A stretch of DNA of 64,000 bases from Caulobacter sp. Root1455 (GTDB taxonomy: Bacteria; Pseudomonadota; Alphaproteobacteria; Caulobacterales; Caulobacteraceae): contig NZ_LMFQ01000024.1 of NCBI RefSeq assembly GCF_001426905.1, positions 66,942 through 130,941 on the forward strand, given 5' to 3'. Every line of letters starts with the position of its first letter. Position 1 is the first letter of the stretch. This document shows, piece after piece, positions 54,265 through 63,670 of the stretch. Below the pieces are notes generated by a model. That model did no database searches, was not told the origin of the DNA, and worked only from the letters and a program-made list of their open reading frames with translations. The translations under genes and the position numbers were made by a program.

Positions 54265-55065
54265 TCAGCTGCCGAGCACCAGCGGCAGCCGGGCGGCGTC
54301 GAGCATGCCCCGCGTGACGCCGCCGAACAGATCCTCGCGCGCCCGCCCGTGGCTGTAGGCGCCCATCAGGCAGTAGCTGGCGCCCTGGTTGGCGCAGGCT
54401 TCGAGGATCACCTTGTCGGCGCGCGTGTCGCGCGCCGGGACGCGCTCGATGGCGGCGTGGACACCGTGGCGCGACAGATAGGCCGCCGCCGCTTCCGCCG
54501 GCACGCCCTTGCCGCCGTCGTCGACGGTGAACAGCGTCACCGAACCGGCCAGCCGCAGCAGGGGAACGGCCGCCCGCAAGGTGGCCATCACAGGTTCGGA
54601 GCCGTCCCAGGCCACCAGGGCGTGGCCGCCGGCGTCGAAGCCGCGCGCGTCATCGGGCACGGCCACCACCGGGCATCGCGCCGACAGGACCGTGGCGGTG
54701 ACGATGCCGCGCGGGTCGAGGTCCAGGAAGGTGTCGCGCTTGCAGTTGACCACCACCAAGTCGGCCAGGCCCGCCTCGTGCACGACGCAGTCGGCCATGT
54801 AGCCCATGCTGTCGATCCAGTCCCACGGCGCGTCTTCGTTGGCCAGGCGCAGCTGCAGGGCAGCGCGGTTGGCCGCCTCGATCTTGCGCTCCTCGACCAG
54901 GATCAGACCGGCGGCCCCGCCGTCGTAATCGCCGGCGAAGGCCGGGATCGGCGTGACGTCGACGCATTTGAGATGGCCGCCGAGCGATCGGACGAGGTCG
55001 AGCGCGGCCTGCAGCCGGGCTTCCTGACCGGGATCCTCGTGCACGAACAACAGCACGGTCTTCAT
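54265..55065 (-). CDS. Tandem universal stress protein
   Basis: A 266-residue protein made of two USP folds. The C-terminal half carries the ATP-type end motif (LMGAYSHGRAREDLFGGVTRGMLDAARLPLVLG, matching G-x2-G-x9-G-S/T), while the N-terminal half is degenerate (LVVVNCKRDTFLDLDPRGIVTATVLSARCPVVAVP). ATG 55065 has GGAGG six bases upstream, so the upstream ATG 55077 is less likely. It lies 61 bases downstream of a FixJ-type box; USPs are common members of FixLJ/FixK regulons. Confidence 0.88.
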   Translation of the reverse strand: MKTVLLFVHEDPGQEARLQAALDLVRSLGGHLKCVDVTPIPAFAGDYDGGAAGLILVEERKIEAANRAALQLRLANEDAPWDWIDSMGYMADCVVHEAGLADLVVVNCKRDTFLDLDPRGIVTATVLSARCPVVAVPDDARGFDAGGHALVAWDGSEPVMATLRAAVPLLRLAGSVTLFTVDDGGKGVPAEAAAAYLSRHGVHAAIERVPARDTRADKVILEACANQGASYCLMGAYSHGRAREDLFGGVTRGMLDAARLPLVLGS

Positions 55066-55126
55066 GGTCGCCTCCATGGGCTTGAAGTGTGGGTAAGCGT
55101 ATCTGCCTCGGCGGCGCGGGGTCCGG

Positions 55127-55144
55127 TATTGGGGAATCTACGCA
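55127..55144 (-). promoter_or_regulatory. FixJ-type box upstream of the universal stress gene
   Basis: On the minus strand: TGCGTAGATTCCCCAATA, one mismatch from TACGTA-N5-CCCAAT. It points toward ATG 55065, 61 bases away. Confidence 0.55.
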
Positions 55145-55188
55145 GGCGCGCCGCGACGGCCGGCCAGGCTCGGCGATCGGGGACGGAA

Positions 55189-55202
55189 ATGACGCCGATC
55201 AA
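55189..55202. promoter_or_regulatory. Weak FixK/FNR-type box upstream of the flavodoxin-like gene
   Basis: ATGACGCCGATCAA has one good half-site (ATCAA) and one imperfect (ATGAC), with the 4-base FNR spacing. It ends 55 bases before ATG 55258. Confidence 0.35.
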
Positions 55203-55257
55203 GGCGCGCCGCGTCGGCCGGACCTTTGATCGAGGCTCCTCCCGCCTGGAGCCCGCC

Positions 55258-55863
55258 ATGAAATACGCCGTCATTCTCGCCCATCCCAAGCCGACCAGCT
55301 TCTGCGCCGCGGTCGCCAGGACCTGCGTCGCCGCCCTTGAGCAGGGCGGCGCCCAGGCTGTGCTGCGCGACCTCTACGCGCTCGATTTCGATCCGCGCCT
55401 GAAGGCCGAGGAGCTGCCGGTCGGCCGGGGCTGGGCTCCGGCCCCCGACGTCGTCGCCGAACGGGCCCTGTTGTCGGACGTCGACGGCTTCGTGTTCGTC
55501 TATCCCTTCTGGTTCAACGCGCCGCCCGCGATCCTCAAGGGCTATGTCGATCGGGTGCTCAGCATGGGCTTTGGCTATCAGCCCGGCCCTCACGGCGCCG
55601 ACCCCCTGCTGGTCGGCAAGACCCTGATGAGCATCTCCACCTCGGGCGCCCCCGAACACTGGGTCGATGCGACAGGCGCCCTGACCGCCTTGATGAGCGT
55701 TTTCGACCTGCACCTGGCGGCGGTCACCGGTCTACGGGTGGCGGGTCACGAGCACCTGGGCGGCGTCACCGGGCCCATGGCCGAGGAAGCCGCCCAGGAC
55801 GTGCTCGATCGCGTGACCAGGGTGATCGGAGCGACCTTGGTCCCGCCCTCGCAAGCTACGTAA
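55258..55863 (+). CDS. NAD(P)H:quinone oxidoreductase, flavodoxin-like fold
   Basis: A 201-residue protein with KYAVILAHPKPTSFCAAVAR at the start (phosphate-binding loop for FMN/FAD) and FVFVYPFWFNAPPAILKGYVDRVLSMGFGY in the middle, the DT-diaphorase/KefF/MdaB signature. It should reduce quinones by two electrons in the cytosol. It is transcribed away from the USP gene, with FixJ- and FixK-like boxes in the shared gap, and its stop codon lies inside the FixJ-type box of fixK. Confidence 0.87.
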   Translation: MKYAVILAHPKPTSFCAAVARTCVAALEQGGAQAVLRDLYALDFDPRLKAEELPVGRGWAPAPDVVAERALLSDVDGFVFVYPFWFNAPPAILKGYVDRVLSMGFGYQPGPHGADPLLVGKTLMSISTSGAPEHWVDATGALTALMSVFDLHLAAVTGLRVAGHEHLGGVTGPMAEEAAQDVLDRVTRVIGATLVPPSQAT

Positions 55864-55874
55864 TCTTCCCAATG
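55857..55874 (+). promoter_or_regulatory. FixJ-type box upstream of fixK
   Basis: TACGTAATCTTCCCAATG fits TACGTA-N5-CCCAAT. It lies 51 bases before the fixK ATG and points toward it, the position expected for FixJ activation of fixK. It overlaps the TAA of the preceding gene. Confidence 0.62.
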
Positions 55875-55925
55875 GGCGGCGCGGGCGCATCCCAATATCC
55901 CTGGTCTCAACCGAGGAGACAGGCG

Positions 55926-56588
55926 ATGACCCCGCAGGCGAACTTTTCCGATCGCGGCCGCATCGTGCCGCTGACCGCAAATCTGGCCGATCCCTTCCAG
56001 CGTCTGGGCGGGGTGCTGCGATTTGCCGTCGGCGAGGAGATCTACGCCCAGGAAGAAGAAGCCGACCTGATCTATCGGGTGGTCAGCGGCGCGGTTCGCG
56101 CCACCCGCCTGCTCAGCGACGGCCGCCGCCAGATCAGCGACTTCTACTTTCCGGGCGATCTGTTCGGCCTGGAGATCGGGCTGGTCCATCGGGCGGCCGC
56201 CGAGGCGCTCGGCGACGTCGAGGTCCTGGTCGTCAAGCGCCGCGCCCTCAAGCTGTTGGGTGAGGACGGCGTCCAACTTGAGCGCATGATCTGGCAGGCG
56301 ACCGGCGAGCATCTGGAACGCGCGCACGATCACATGCTGCTCCTGGGCCGCAAGAGCGCCTGCGAGAAGGTCGCCTGCTTCCTGTCCGATATTTCCGACC
56401 GTTGCGCGGCCCCGTGGGCGGTCCTGCCGATGAGCCGCCAGGACATCGCCGACTATCTGGGCCTGACCATCGAAACCGTTTCGCGGATGGTCACCCAGCT
56501 TCAACAGGAGGGCCTGGTGGAGTTCGACGGCTGCCGCCGCTTCCGCATCGCCCACCGCGCGCGCCTCTCCGAGCGTGTCGCGGCCTAG
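55926..56588 (+). CDS. fixK: FixK-type Crp/Fnr family regulator
   Basis: A 220-residue regulator: cyclic-nucleotide-fold sensor domain (residues ~25-130; FAVGEEIYAQEEEADLIYRVVSGAVRATRLLSDGRRQISDFYFPGDLFGLE) and a winged helix with recognition helix LTIETVSRMVTQL. The ExxSR pattern matches FNR/FixK proteins that read TTGAT-N4-ATCAA. The N-terminus has no Fe-S cysteine cluster, so oxygen control must come through FixLJ. The ribosome site is strong (GAGGAGACAGGCG). Confidence 0.9.
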   Translation: MTPQANFSDRGRIVPLTANLADPFQRLGGVLRFAVGEEIYAQEEEADLIYRVVSGAVRATRLLSDGRRQISDFYFPGDLFGLEIGLVHRAAAEALGDVEVLVVKRRALKLLGEDGVQLERMIWQATGEHLERAHDHMLLLGRKSACEKVACFLSDISDRCAAPWAVLPMSRQDIADYLGLTIETVSRMVTQLQQEGLVEFDGCRRFRIAHRARLSERVAA

Positions 56589-56651
56589 AACGCGGCGGCC
56601 GGACGCAGGCGCCGGCTTCGGAGCTCTTCACGCGATAACGATTTGAATTAT

Positions 56652-56700
56652 AGCCTGTTTATCTGTTTTTGATGGTTCCATCAGAAGCGATAAACAGGCT
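56652..56700. terminator. AT-rich nested hairpin between converging fixK and the Host_attach gene
   Basis: AGCCTGTTTATC (56652-56663) pairs perfectly with GATAAACAGGCT (56689-56700), and TGATGG/CCATCA (56670-56683) pairs inside it. The AT-rich composition stands out from the surroundings. It ends exactly where the next gene's stop codon begins, and T-runs occur on both strands, so it may terminate both converging transcripts. It also has the look of a small repeat. Confidence 0.6.
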
Positions 56701-57123
56701 CTAGGCCTTGGCTTGCCGCAGATCCCGGATGATCTTGGTCAGCGCCTCGGCCGTGGCGTCGACGCGATCATGCGCCTCGTCCAGCGCCAATCGCTGATGA
56801 AGCCCCTTGGCCATCTTCTCGCGCAGCACGCCCAGGGCGCGGGGCGGCGCGATCAGGATCAGGGCGTCGAAGCTTTCGGCGGTCATCAACGCGTCCAGCC
56901 GGTCGCAGAGCTTGCCCAGAAAGGCGGCTTCGGCCTTGTCAGCGCCCGACTCCCCATGGCGCCCATGGGTTCCGCGAACCGCGGAGTCGTGTCCGCTCTT
57001 GGAATGAAGATCTTCGAGCCAATCGGTGTGTTCGATGAGATGTCCGCCGCGCCGGGCCTCTTCGAAGACGCGGGCCTGCACGCCGTCGGCGGTGACCACC
57101 AGGGTTCGTTCGTCTTGCCGCAT
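56701..57123 (-). CDS. Host attachment family protein (Host_attach)
   Basis: A 140-residue protein with VVTADGVQARVFEEARRGGHLIEHTDWLEDLHSK at the start and FDALILIAPPRALGVLREKM at the centre, the usual Host_attach pattern; the family resembles a release-factor/eRF1-like core and its role is uncertain despite the name. ATG 57123 is chosen for its GGAG seven bases upstream. A FixK-type box lies 51 bases further upstream, so it is a likely regulon member. Confidence 0.8.
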   Translation of the reverse strand: MRQDERTLVVTADGVQARVFEEARRGGHLIEHTDWLEDLHSKSGHDSAVRGTHGRHGESGADKAEAAFLGKLCDRLDALMTAESFDALILIAPPRALGVLREKMAKGLHQRLALDEAHDRVDATAEALTKIIRDLRQAKA

Positions 57124-57173
57124 GACCGTTCTCCTGAAAAGCGCCAAGATGCCGCCCGCCGCGCGGGTCGACG

Positions 57174-57187
57174 CTGATCGAAATCAA
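57174..57187. promoter_or_regulatory. FixK/FNR-type box CTGAT-N4-ATCAA
   Basis: CTGATCGAAATCAA differs from the ideal FixK box at one base. It lies 51 bases upstream of the Host_attach gene start (57123). Confidence 0.55.
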
Positions 57188-57207
57188 GTTCGGCGTTCGA
57201 GGCCCGA

Positions 57208-58218
57208 TCAGGCGGCCTCGGCGCCCGCCCCCTCGTCGACGGTCAGGACCGCCGCGCCGGTGAAGGCGCCGGCGCGCAGGTCCGACAGGGCCTGGCCGGC
57301 CTGGCGCAGCGGGTAAGCCTTGACGTGGGGCCGCACGCCGGCGGCGGCCGCGCGGGGCAGATAGTCCCGGGCGTCGGCGCGCGTGAGGTTGGCCACCGAG
57401 ACCAGGCGTCGCTCGCCCCAGAGATCGGCATAGGCCATGGCCGGCAGGTCGCTCATGTGGATGCCGCCGCAGACGACGGTTCCGCCCTTGCGCACGGCCC
57501 GCAGCGCCACGGGAACCAGCGCGCCGACGGCCGCGAAGATGATCGCCGCGTCGAGCGGCTCGGGCGGGGCCTGCAGCGAGCCGCCGGCCCAGACACAGCC
57601 CAGGCCGCGGGCCAGGTCCTGGGCGGCGATGTCGCCGTCGCGAGTGAAGGCGTAGACGTACTGCCCCTCGCTGATGGCCAGCTGCGCCAGCAGGTGCGCC
57701 GCCGCCCCGAAGCCGAACAGGCCCAGGCGTTCGACCGGCCGCGCCTCCATCGCCATCCGCCAGGCCCGGAAGCCGATCAGCCCGGCGCACAGCAAGGGCG
57801 CGGCCTCGACGTCGCCATAAGCCTCCGGGATGGCGACACAGCAGTCGGCGTCGGCCACGGTCAGTTGAGCGTAGCCGCCGTCGCGCGTCCATCCTGTGAA
57901 CAGCGGGCGATCACAGAGATTCTCGGCGTCCTCGCGGCAATAGGGGCAGCGGCCGCAGGTTCGCCCCAGCCAGGTCACGCCGACCCGCGCGCCGAGCGCG
58001 AACCCTTCGACCCCTTCGCCCAGCGCCTCGACGACGCCGACGATCTCGTGGCCCGGGATGATCTCGCCCTCGACGGGCAGGTCGCCGTCCAGCAGGTGAA
58101 GGTCGGTCCGGCAGACGCCGCAGGCCTTGACCCGGATCAGAAGCTCCCCCCGCCCGGGCCGGGGCGCCGGCCGCAGGGCCGCCGCCAGGTGTCCGTCCTT
58201 GAGCACCATGGCCAGCAT
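57208..58218 (-). CDS. Zinc-dependent alcohol dehydrogenase family protein
   Basis: A 336-residue medium-chain dehydrogenase: catalytic zinc ligands in CGVCRTDLH and GHEIVG, structural zinc cysteines CGRCPYCREDAENLC, and a nucleotide-binding core (LGLFGFGAAAHLLAQLAI) in which the usual GxGxxG reads GFGAAAH. Closest by eye to the YogA/AdhA-like branch. It begins 2 bp after the stop of a small cytochrome c with AAGGAG upstream, so an alcohol dehydrogenase and an electron carrier are made together. Confidence 0.87.
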   Translation of the reverse strand: MLAMVLKDGHLAAALRPAPRPGRGELLIRVKACGVCRTDLHLLDGDLPVEGEIIPGHEIVGVVEALGEGVEGFALGARVGVTWLGRTCGRCPYCREDAENLCDRPLFTGWTRDGGYAQLTVADADCCVAIPEAYGDVEAAPLLCAGLIGFRAWRMAMEARPVERLGLFGFGAAAHLLAQLAISEGQYVYAFTRDGDIAAQDLARGLGCVWAGGSLQAPPEPLDAAIIFAAVGALVPVALRAVRKGGTVVCGGIHMSDLPAMAYADLWGERRLVSVANLTRADARDYLPRAAAAGVRPHVKAYPLRQAGQALSDLRAGAFTGAAVLTVDEGAGAEAA

Positions 58219-58220
58219 GC

Positions 58221-58604
58221 TCAGGGCTCCTTCCTCGGCGCGGCGACGGCGACCGGCGCCAGACTCTTGAGGTAGGCCAGGATCGCGGCGTTGTCCTCGG
58301 GGCCGAACGACCATTCGGGCATCGGGCCGTGGCCGACCGAGAGTCCCTCGGCCAGGGCTTCGCCGAGCTGGTCGGTGTCGTAGCGTTCGTGCAGCTGGCG
58401 AAACCGCGGCGCCTGAGGATTGGGGCTGTCCCCCGTCCGTCCGACCGCGTGACAGCCGGCGCAGTCGCGCTGAACGATGGCCTGGCCGCGGACCGCGGCG
58501 TCGCCCATTCTGGCCGTCGCCGGCGCGGCCTGGGCGAGCGCGGCGCATTGGACCGCCAGGGCCAGTCCCGCGCCGATCCGAATGACGATATTCCGATAGG
58601 CCAT
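58221..58604 (-). CDS. Periplasmic class I monoheme cytochrome c
   Basis: A 127-residue protein with a signal peptide ending ALAQA, a heme site CAGCH about residue 50, and a likely distal Met in GPMPEWSFG. The SPNPQAPRFRQLHERYDTDQLGEAL region aligns with the two cytochromes at 43-44 kb, so the three are paralogues. ATG 58604 is chosen by the signal peptide; longer in-frame starts exist. A FixK-type box lies 100 bases upstream. Confidence 0.86.
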   Translation of the reverse strand: MAYRNIVIRIGAGLALAVQCAALAQAAPATARMGDAAVRGQAIVQRDCAGCHAVGRTGDSPNPQAPRFRQLHERYDTDQLGEALAEGLSVGHGPMPEWSFGPEDNAAILAYLKSLAPVAVAAPRKEP

Positions 58605-58703
58605 GGCCAAGACTCCCGCGCGGCGACCGCGGTCAAGGGCGCTCCCCACGACCCGTTCGGCGACTGTTGCGGCCATTGTGCGCCGCGCCCTCCGCTCTCG
58701 CCC

Positions 58704-58717
58704 TTGATCGGCGTCAA
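58704..58717. promoter_or_regulatory. FixK/FNR-type box TTGAT-N4-GTCAA
   Basis: TTGATCGGCGTCAA is a near-ideal FixK box, 100 bases upstream of the cytochrome-ADH operon. The 300-bp gap 58605-58904 holds this box and the one at 58833, and no convincing gene. Confidence 0.6.
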
Positions 58718-58832
58718 CCGCCGTCCGGTTGGTCCGGCGCAAGTCCTCCGACCGTCGACGCCCCCTTCACGGAGCCTGTCATGACCCCCGTCGCCCACGG
58801 CGGTCGGACGCCTCGGAAACCGCGGCGGCTGA

Positions 58833-58846
58833 TTGATCGCGCTCAA
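58833..58846. promoter_or_regulatory. FixK/FNR-type box TTGAT-N4-CTCAA
   Basis: TTGATCGCGCTCAA ends 58 bases before the alcohol dehydrogenase ATG (58905), a usual class II activator distance. Confidence 0.6.
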
Positions 58847-58904
58847 AGCGGCCGCGCGATGAAGGCGCCCAATGGGCCGCCCCCGACAAGCCAGGAGTCC
58901 CGCC

Positions 58905-59936
58905 ATGCATAAGACCATGAAAGCCGCCGTCGTCCGCGCGTTCGGCCAGCCGCTGGTGATCGAGGAGGTCGCCGTGCCCACGCCCGGCCCCGGTCAGATC
59001 CTGGTCAAGATCGCCGCCAGCGGCGTCTGCCACACCGACCTGCACGCCGCCCAGGGCGACTGGCCGGTCAAGCCCAAGCCGCCCTTCATCCCCGGCCACG
59101 AGGGCGTGGGCCATGTCGCCGCGGTCGGCGCCGGCGTCACCCATGTGCGCGAAGGCGACCGGGTCGGCGTGCCGTGGCTCTATTCGGCCTGCGGCCACTG
59201 CGCCCACTGCCTGGGCGGCTGGGAGACCCTTTGCGGCGAACAGCAGAACACCGGCTATTCGGTGAACGGCGGCTTCGCCGAGTACGTGATCGCCGATCCG
59301 AACTATGTCGGCCACCTGCCGGACAATATCGGCTTCATCGAGATCGCGCCCATCCTGTGCGCCGGCGTCACCGTCTATAAGGGCCTGAAGGTCACCGACA
59401 CCAAGCCAGGCGACTGGGTGGCGATCTCCGGGATCGGCGGCCTGGGTCACATGGCGGTGCAGTACGCCAAGGCGATGGGGCTGAACGTCGTGGCGGTGGA
59501 CATCGACGACAAGAAGCTCAAGCTCGCCGAAAGCCTGGGCGCGGCCCTGACGGTGAACGCGCGCGACGTCGATCCGGCCGCCTTCATCCAGAAGGAGATC
59601 GGCGGGGCTCATGGCGTCCTGGTCACCGCGGTCTCGACCAAGGCCTTTCAGCAGGCCATGGGCATGGCCCGCCGCGGAGGCACGATTTCCCTGAACGGCC
59701 TGCCGCCGGGCGATTTTCCGCTATCGATCTTCGACACCGTGCTCAACGGCCTCACGGTGCGCGGCTCGATCGTCGGCACGCGCCTGGACCTGCAGGAGGC
59801 GCTCGACTTCGCCGCCGCCGGCAAGGTCCGCGCGACCGTCGGCACGGAGCGGCTGGAGAACATCAACGATGTTTTCGACCGCATGCGTCGCGGCGAGATC
59901 GAGGGCCGGCTCGTGCTGGATCTCGCCGCCTCCTGA
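58905..59936 (+). CDS. adhP: Zinc-dependent alcohol dehydrogenase, AdhP-type
   Basis: A 343-residue NAD-dependent ethanol/propanol dehydrogenase: catalytic zinc ligands in [15 protein letters not shown] and GHEGVGHV, structural zinc in [15 protein letters not shown], and the NAD fold [17 protein letters not shown] with [11 protein letters not shown] placing an Asp for NAD preference. ATG 58905 has AGGAG seven bases upstream. Regenerating NAD+ by making alcohols at low oxygen would fit the FixK-type box upstream; direction of the reaction is inferred. Confidence 0.92.
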   Translation: MHKTMKAAVVRAFGQPLVIEEVAVPTPGPGQILVKIAASGVCHTDLHAAQGDWPVKPKPPFIPGHEGVGHVAAVGAGVTHVREGDRVGVPWLYSACGHCAHCLGGWETLCGEQQNTGYSVNGGFAEYVIADPNYVGHLPDNIGFIEIAPILCAGVTVYKGLKVTDTKPGDWVAISGIGGLGHMAVQYAKAMGLNVVAVDIDDKKLKLAESLGAALTVNARDVDPAAFIQKEIGGAHGVLVTAVSTKAFQQAMGMARRGGTISLNGLPPGDFPLSIFDTVLNGLTVRGSIVGTRLDLQEALDFAAAGKVRATVGTERLENINDVFDRMRRGEIEGRLVLDLAAS

Positions 59937-60052
59937 TCCAAGCGAACCCCTCGGCCGCGAGGCCAGGGTCCCGTCGGCGGATCTGGCGCGCCATGGCTCC
60001 GAGGGCGGGCTAAGAGCTCGCCTGCTCGGCGCCCCCGACATCGTCGCGCCGG

Positions 60053-60952
60053 TTAGTTGACCCTCGCCGCGCCAGGCACATCCGCCGAGCGCTCCGCCCG
60101 ATAGCGTCGCGGCGACATGCCCTCGGCTTTGGCGAAGAAACGCGAGAAGTAGGCGGGGTCCTCGAAGCCCAGATGGTAGCCGACCTCGGCCACGGTCATG
60201 TTCGAATAGAGCAGCGCCCGCTTCGCCTCGAGGATCGCGCGATCCTGCATCAGCCGCAGCGGGGAAACGGCCGCGATCTTCCGGCAAGCCGCCCTCAACC
60301 GCCCGACCGTCACCCCCAGCCGATCCGCATGGTCCTTGATGGTCAGGGGCTCGCGGTAGTGGGCCTCGACCAGTTCGCGAAAGCGCGCCACCAGCCGGGC
60401 CTGGGCTCCGTGGATCGCGCGGCCGGTCGCCTTGGCGTGGATCGACAGGCGCAGGGCCTCGACCATGACGGCCAGCAGGTGCGCCTCGACCGCGGCCCCG
60501 CTGCCGGGCGCGGCCCAGACCAGTTCGCGCGACAGGTTTCCCAGCGCCGGCCCAACGCTCGACGTCGCGGACAGGGGCAGATGGCACGGGGCCTTGAACA
60601 GGTTCGAAAAATCCGGCTCCCGCGCGACGAGATCGCGCAGATAGCTGTCGGCCAGGGTCAAGACCGTCCCCGTCGTCTCGGCCTCCCAGGCAAAACCATG
60701 AACGACGCGCGAGGGCACGAGCAACAGGCAGGGCGCGGCGAAGACGGCCGCCTGGTCCTCCGCATGCATCACGCCGCCGCCGGAAGTGATGTGGAAGACG
60801 TGATTGAGGTCGGCATGGGCGTGCGCCCGGATATTCCAATCATTCGGCCGCGAGCGATCGTCCAAGTCCTCCAAGTGCAAGAACTTGCCCTCGACAGTTC
60901 GGAGCGGTTCTCCAAACAGGAAAAAGCTCGGAATTTCGGCCTTCTGCGTCAT
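60053..60952 (-). CDS. pobR: AraC family regulator, PobR-type
   Basis: A 299-residue activator with an N-terminal cupin sensing domain (NIRAHAHADLNHVFHITSGGGVMHAEDQ) and two C-terminal helix-turn-helices (LTIKDHADRLGVTVGRLRAACRKIAAVSPLRLMQDR and TVAEVGYHLGFEDPAYFSRFFAKAEGMSPRRYR). It diverges from pobA, and AraC-type PobR proteins are known to activate pobA with 4-hydroxybenzoate. ATG 60952 has GAGAG upstream. Confidence 0.87.
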   Translation of the reverse strand: MTQKAEIPSFFLFGEPLRTVEGKFLHLEDLDDRSRPNDWNIRAHAHADLNHVFHITSGGGVMHAEDQAAVFAAPCLLLVPSRVVHGFAWEAETTGTVLTLADSYLRDLVAREPDFSNLFKAPCHLPLSATSSVGPALGNLSRELVWAAPGSGAAVEAHLLAVMVEALRLSIHAKATGRAIHGAQARLVARFRELVEAHYREPLTIKDHADRLGVTVGRLRAACRKIAAVSPLRLMQDRAILEAKRALLYSNMTVAEVGYHLGFEDPAYFSRFFAKAEGMSPRRYRAERSADVPGAARVN

Positions 60953-60956
60953 CTGA

Positions 60957-62279
<1,323 letters not shown>

Positions 62280-62297
62280 GCGGATCAGGAGCAAGCG

Positions 62298-63023
62298 ATG
62301 AAGAGCAAGATCTACGACAGCGCCGCCGCCGCGCTCGAGGGCGTCGTCTTCGACGGCATGACCCTGATGTCGGGCGGCTTTGGCCTGTCGGGCAATCCCG
62401 AGAGCCTGATCCCGGCGATCAAGGAGACAGGCGTCAAGGACCTGACCGTGATCAGCAACAACTGCGGGGCCGACGGGTTTGGCCTGTGGCAGTTGCTGAA
62501 CAACGGCCAGATCAGGAAGATGATCTCCAGCTATGTCGGTGAAAACAGGCTGTTCGAGCAGCTCTATCTGTCGGGCGAGCTGGCGTTGGAGCTGAACCCG
62601 CAGGGCACCCTGGCCGAACGCATCCGGGCCGGCGGCGCGGGCATCCCGGCCTTCTACACCAAGACCGGCGTCGGCACGGTGGTGGCGGAAGGCAAGCCGG
62701 TCGAGACGTTCGAGGGCGAGGACTATGTCCGCGAGACCTGGCTCCGCGCCGACCTCGCCATCGTCAAGGCCTGGAAGGCCGATCCCGAGGGCAACCTGAT
62801 GTTCCGGATGACGGCCCGCAACTTCAACCCGGTGATGGCCACGGCCGGCAAGGTCACGATCGTCGAGGTCGAGGAGATCGTCGAGGCCGGCGAATTGGAC
62901 GCCAACGCCATCCACACGCCGGGCATCTATGTCGACCGCATCATCAAGTCGACGATCAACGAGAAGCGTATCGAGAAGCTGACCACCCGTCCTCGGGAAG
63001 CCCAGATGGGAGAGACCGCGTAA
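62298..63023 (+). CDS. pcaI: 3-oxoadipate CoA-transferase subunit A
   Basis: A 241-residue alpha subunit of a family I CoA-transferase: [18 protein letters not shown] near the start and [23 protein letters not shown]. With PcaJ it moves CoA from succinyl-CoA to 3-oxoadipate. Sequence alone does not separate it from acetoacetate CoA-transferase (ScoA); the pobA and pcaF neighbours decide. Its stop overlaps the pcaJ ATG (TAATG). The start has an AGGAG eight bases upstream. Confidence 0.88.
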   Translation: MKSKIYDSAAAALEGVVFDGMTLMSGGFGLSGNPESLIPAIKETGVKDLTVISNNCGADGFGLWQLLNNGQIRKMISSYVGENRLFEQLYLSGELALELNPQGTLAERIRAGGAGIPAFYTKTGVGTVVAEGKPVETFEGEDYVRETWLRADLAIVKAWKADPEGNLMFRMTARNFNPVMATAGKVTIVEVEEIVEAGELDANAIHTPGIYVDRIIKSTINEKRIEKLTTRPREAQMGETA

Positions 63024-63670
63024 TGGCCTGGACCCGCGACGAGATGGCGGCCCGCGCCGCCCGCGAACTCAAGGACGGCTTCTATGTCAACCTGGGCATC
63101 GGCATCCCGACCCTGGTGGCCAACCACATTCCGGACGGAGTCCACGTCACCCTGCAGAGCGAGAACGGCATGCTGGGCATGGGTCCCTTCCCGTACGAGG
63201 GTGAGGCCGATCCCGACCTGATCAACGCCGGCAAGCAGACGATCACCAAGCTGCCGACCTCCAGCTTCTTCGACAGCGCCCAGAGCTTCGCGATGATCCG
63301 CGGCGGCCACATCGACCTGACGGTGCTGGGCGCCATGGAGGTGGCCCAGAACGGCGACATCGCCAACTGGACCATCCCCGGCAAGATGGTGAAGGGCATG
63401 GGCGGGGCCATGGACCTCGTCGCCGGCGTCAAGCGCGTGATCGTGGTCATGGACCACGCCAACAAGGCCGGCGACAGCAAGGTTCTCAAACGCTGCGCCC
63501 TGCCCCTGACCGGCGCGGCCTGCGTCGACATGGTGATCACCGACCTCTGCGTGTTCGATCTCGATCGGAAAGGCGGCGGCCTGACCCTGATCGAAATGGC
63601 CCCCGGCGTCACACTGGATGAGATCCAGGCCAAGACCGAGGCCGACTTCGACGCCGGAGCCTTCGCGTGA
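63023..63670 (+). CDS. pcaJ: 3-oxoadipate CoA-transferase subunit B
   Basis: A 215-residue beta subunit with [19 protein letters not shown] and the catalytic Glu in [12 protein letters not shown]. It pairs with PcaI, and its stop overlaps the GTG start of pcaF (GTGA), so the three are coupled. Normal length for the family. Confidence 0.88.
   Translation: MAWTRDEMAARAARELKDGFYVNLGIGIPTLVANHIPDGVHVTLQSENGMLGMGPFPYEGEADPDLINAGKQTITKLPTSSFFDSAQSFAMIRGGHIDLTVLGAMEVAQNGDIANWTIPGKMVKGMGGAMDLVAGVKRVIVVMDHANKAGDSKVLKRCALPLTGAACVDMVITDLCVFDLDRKGGGLTLIEMAPGVTLDEIQAKTEADFDAGAFA

Noticed and set aside
52222..55257. Long plus-strand open frame leading into the flavodoxin-like gene
   Set aside because: Only the last 201 codons (from ATG 55258) match a real family; the rest is antisense to copA and the USP gene.
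58781..58912. 43-codon frame in the cytochrome-adhP gap
   Set aside because: Contains the FixK-type box at 58833 and overlaps the adhP start; Pro/Arg-rich with a weak ribosome site.
62298..63670. Acetoacetate (ketone-body) CoA-transferase ScoAB
   Set aside because: The two families cannot be separated by motifs, but overlap with pcaF and closeness to pobA favour PcaIJ.
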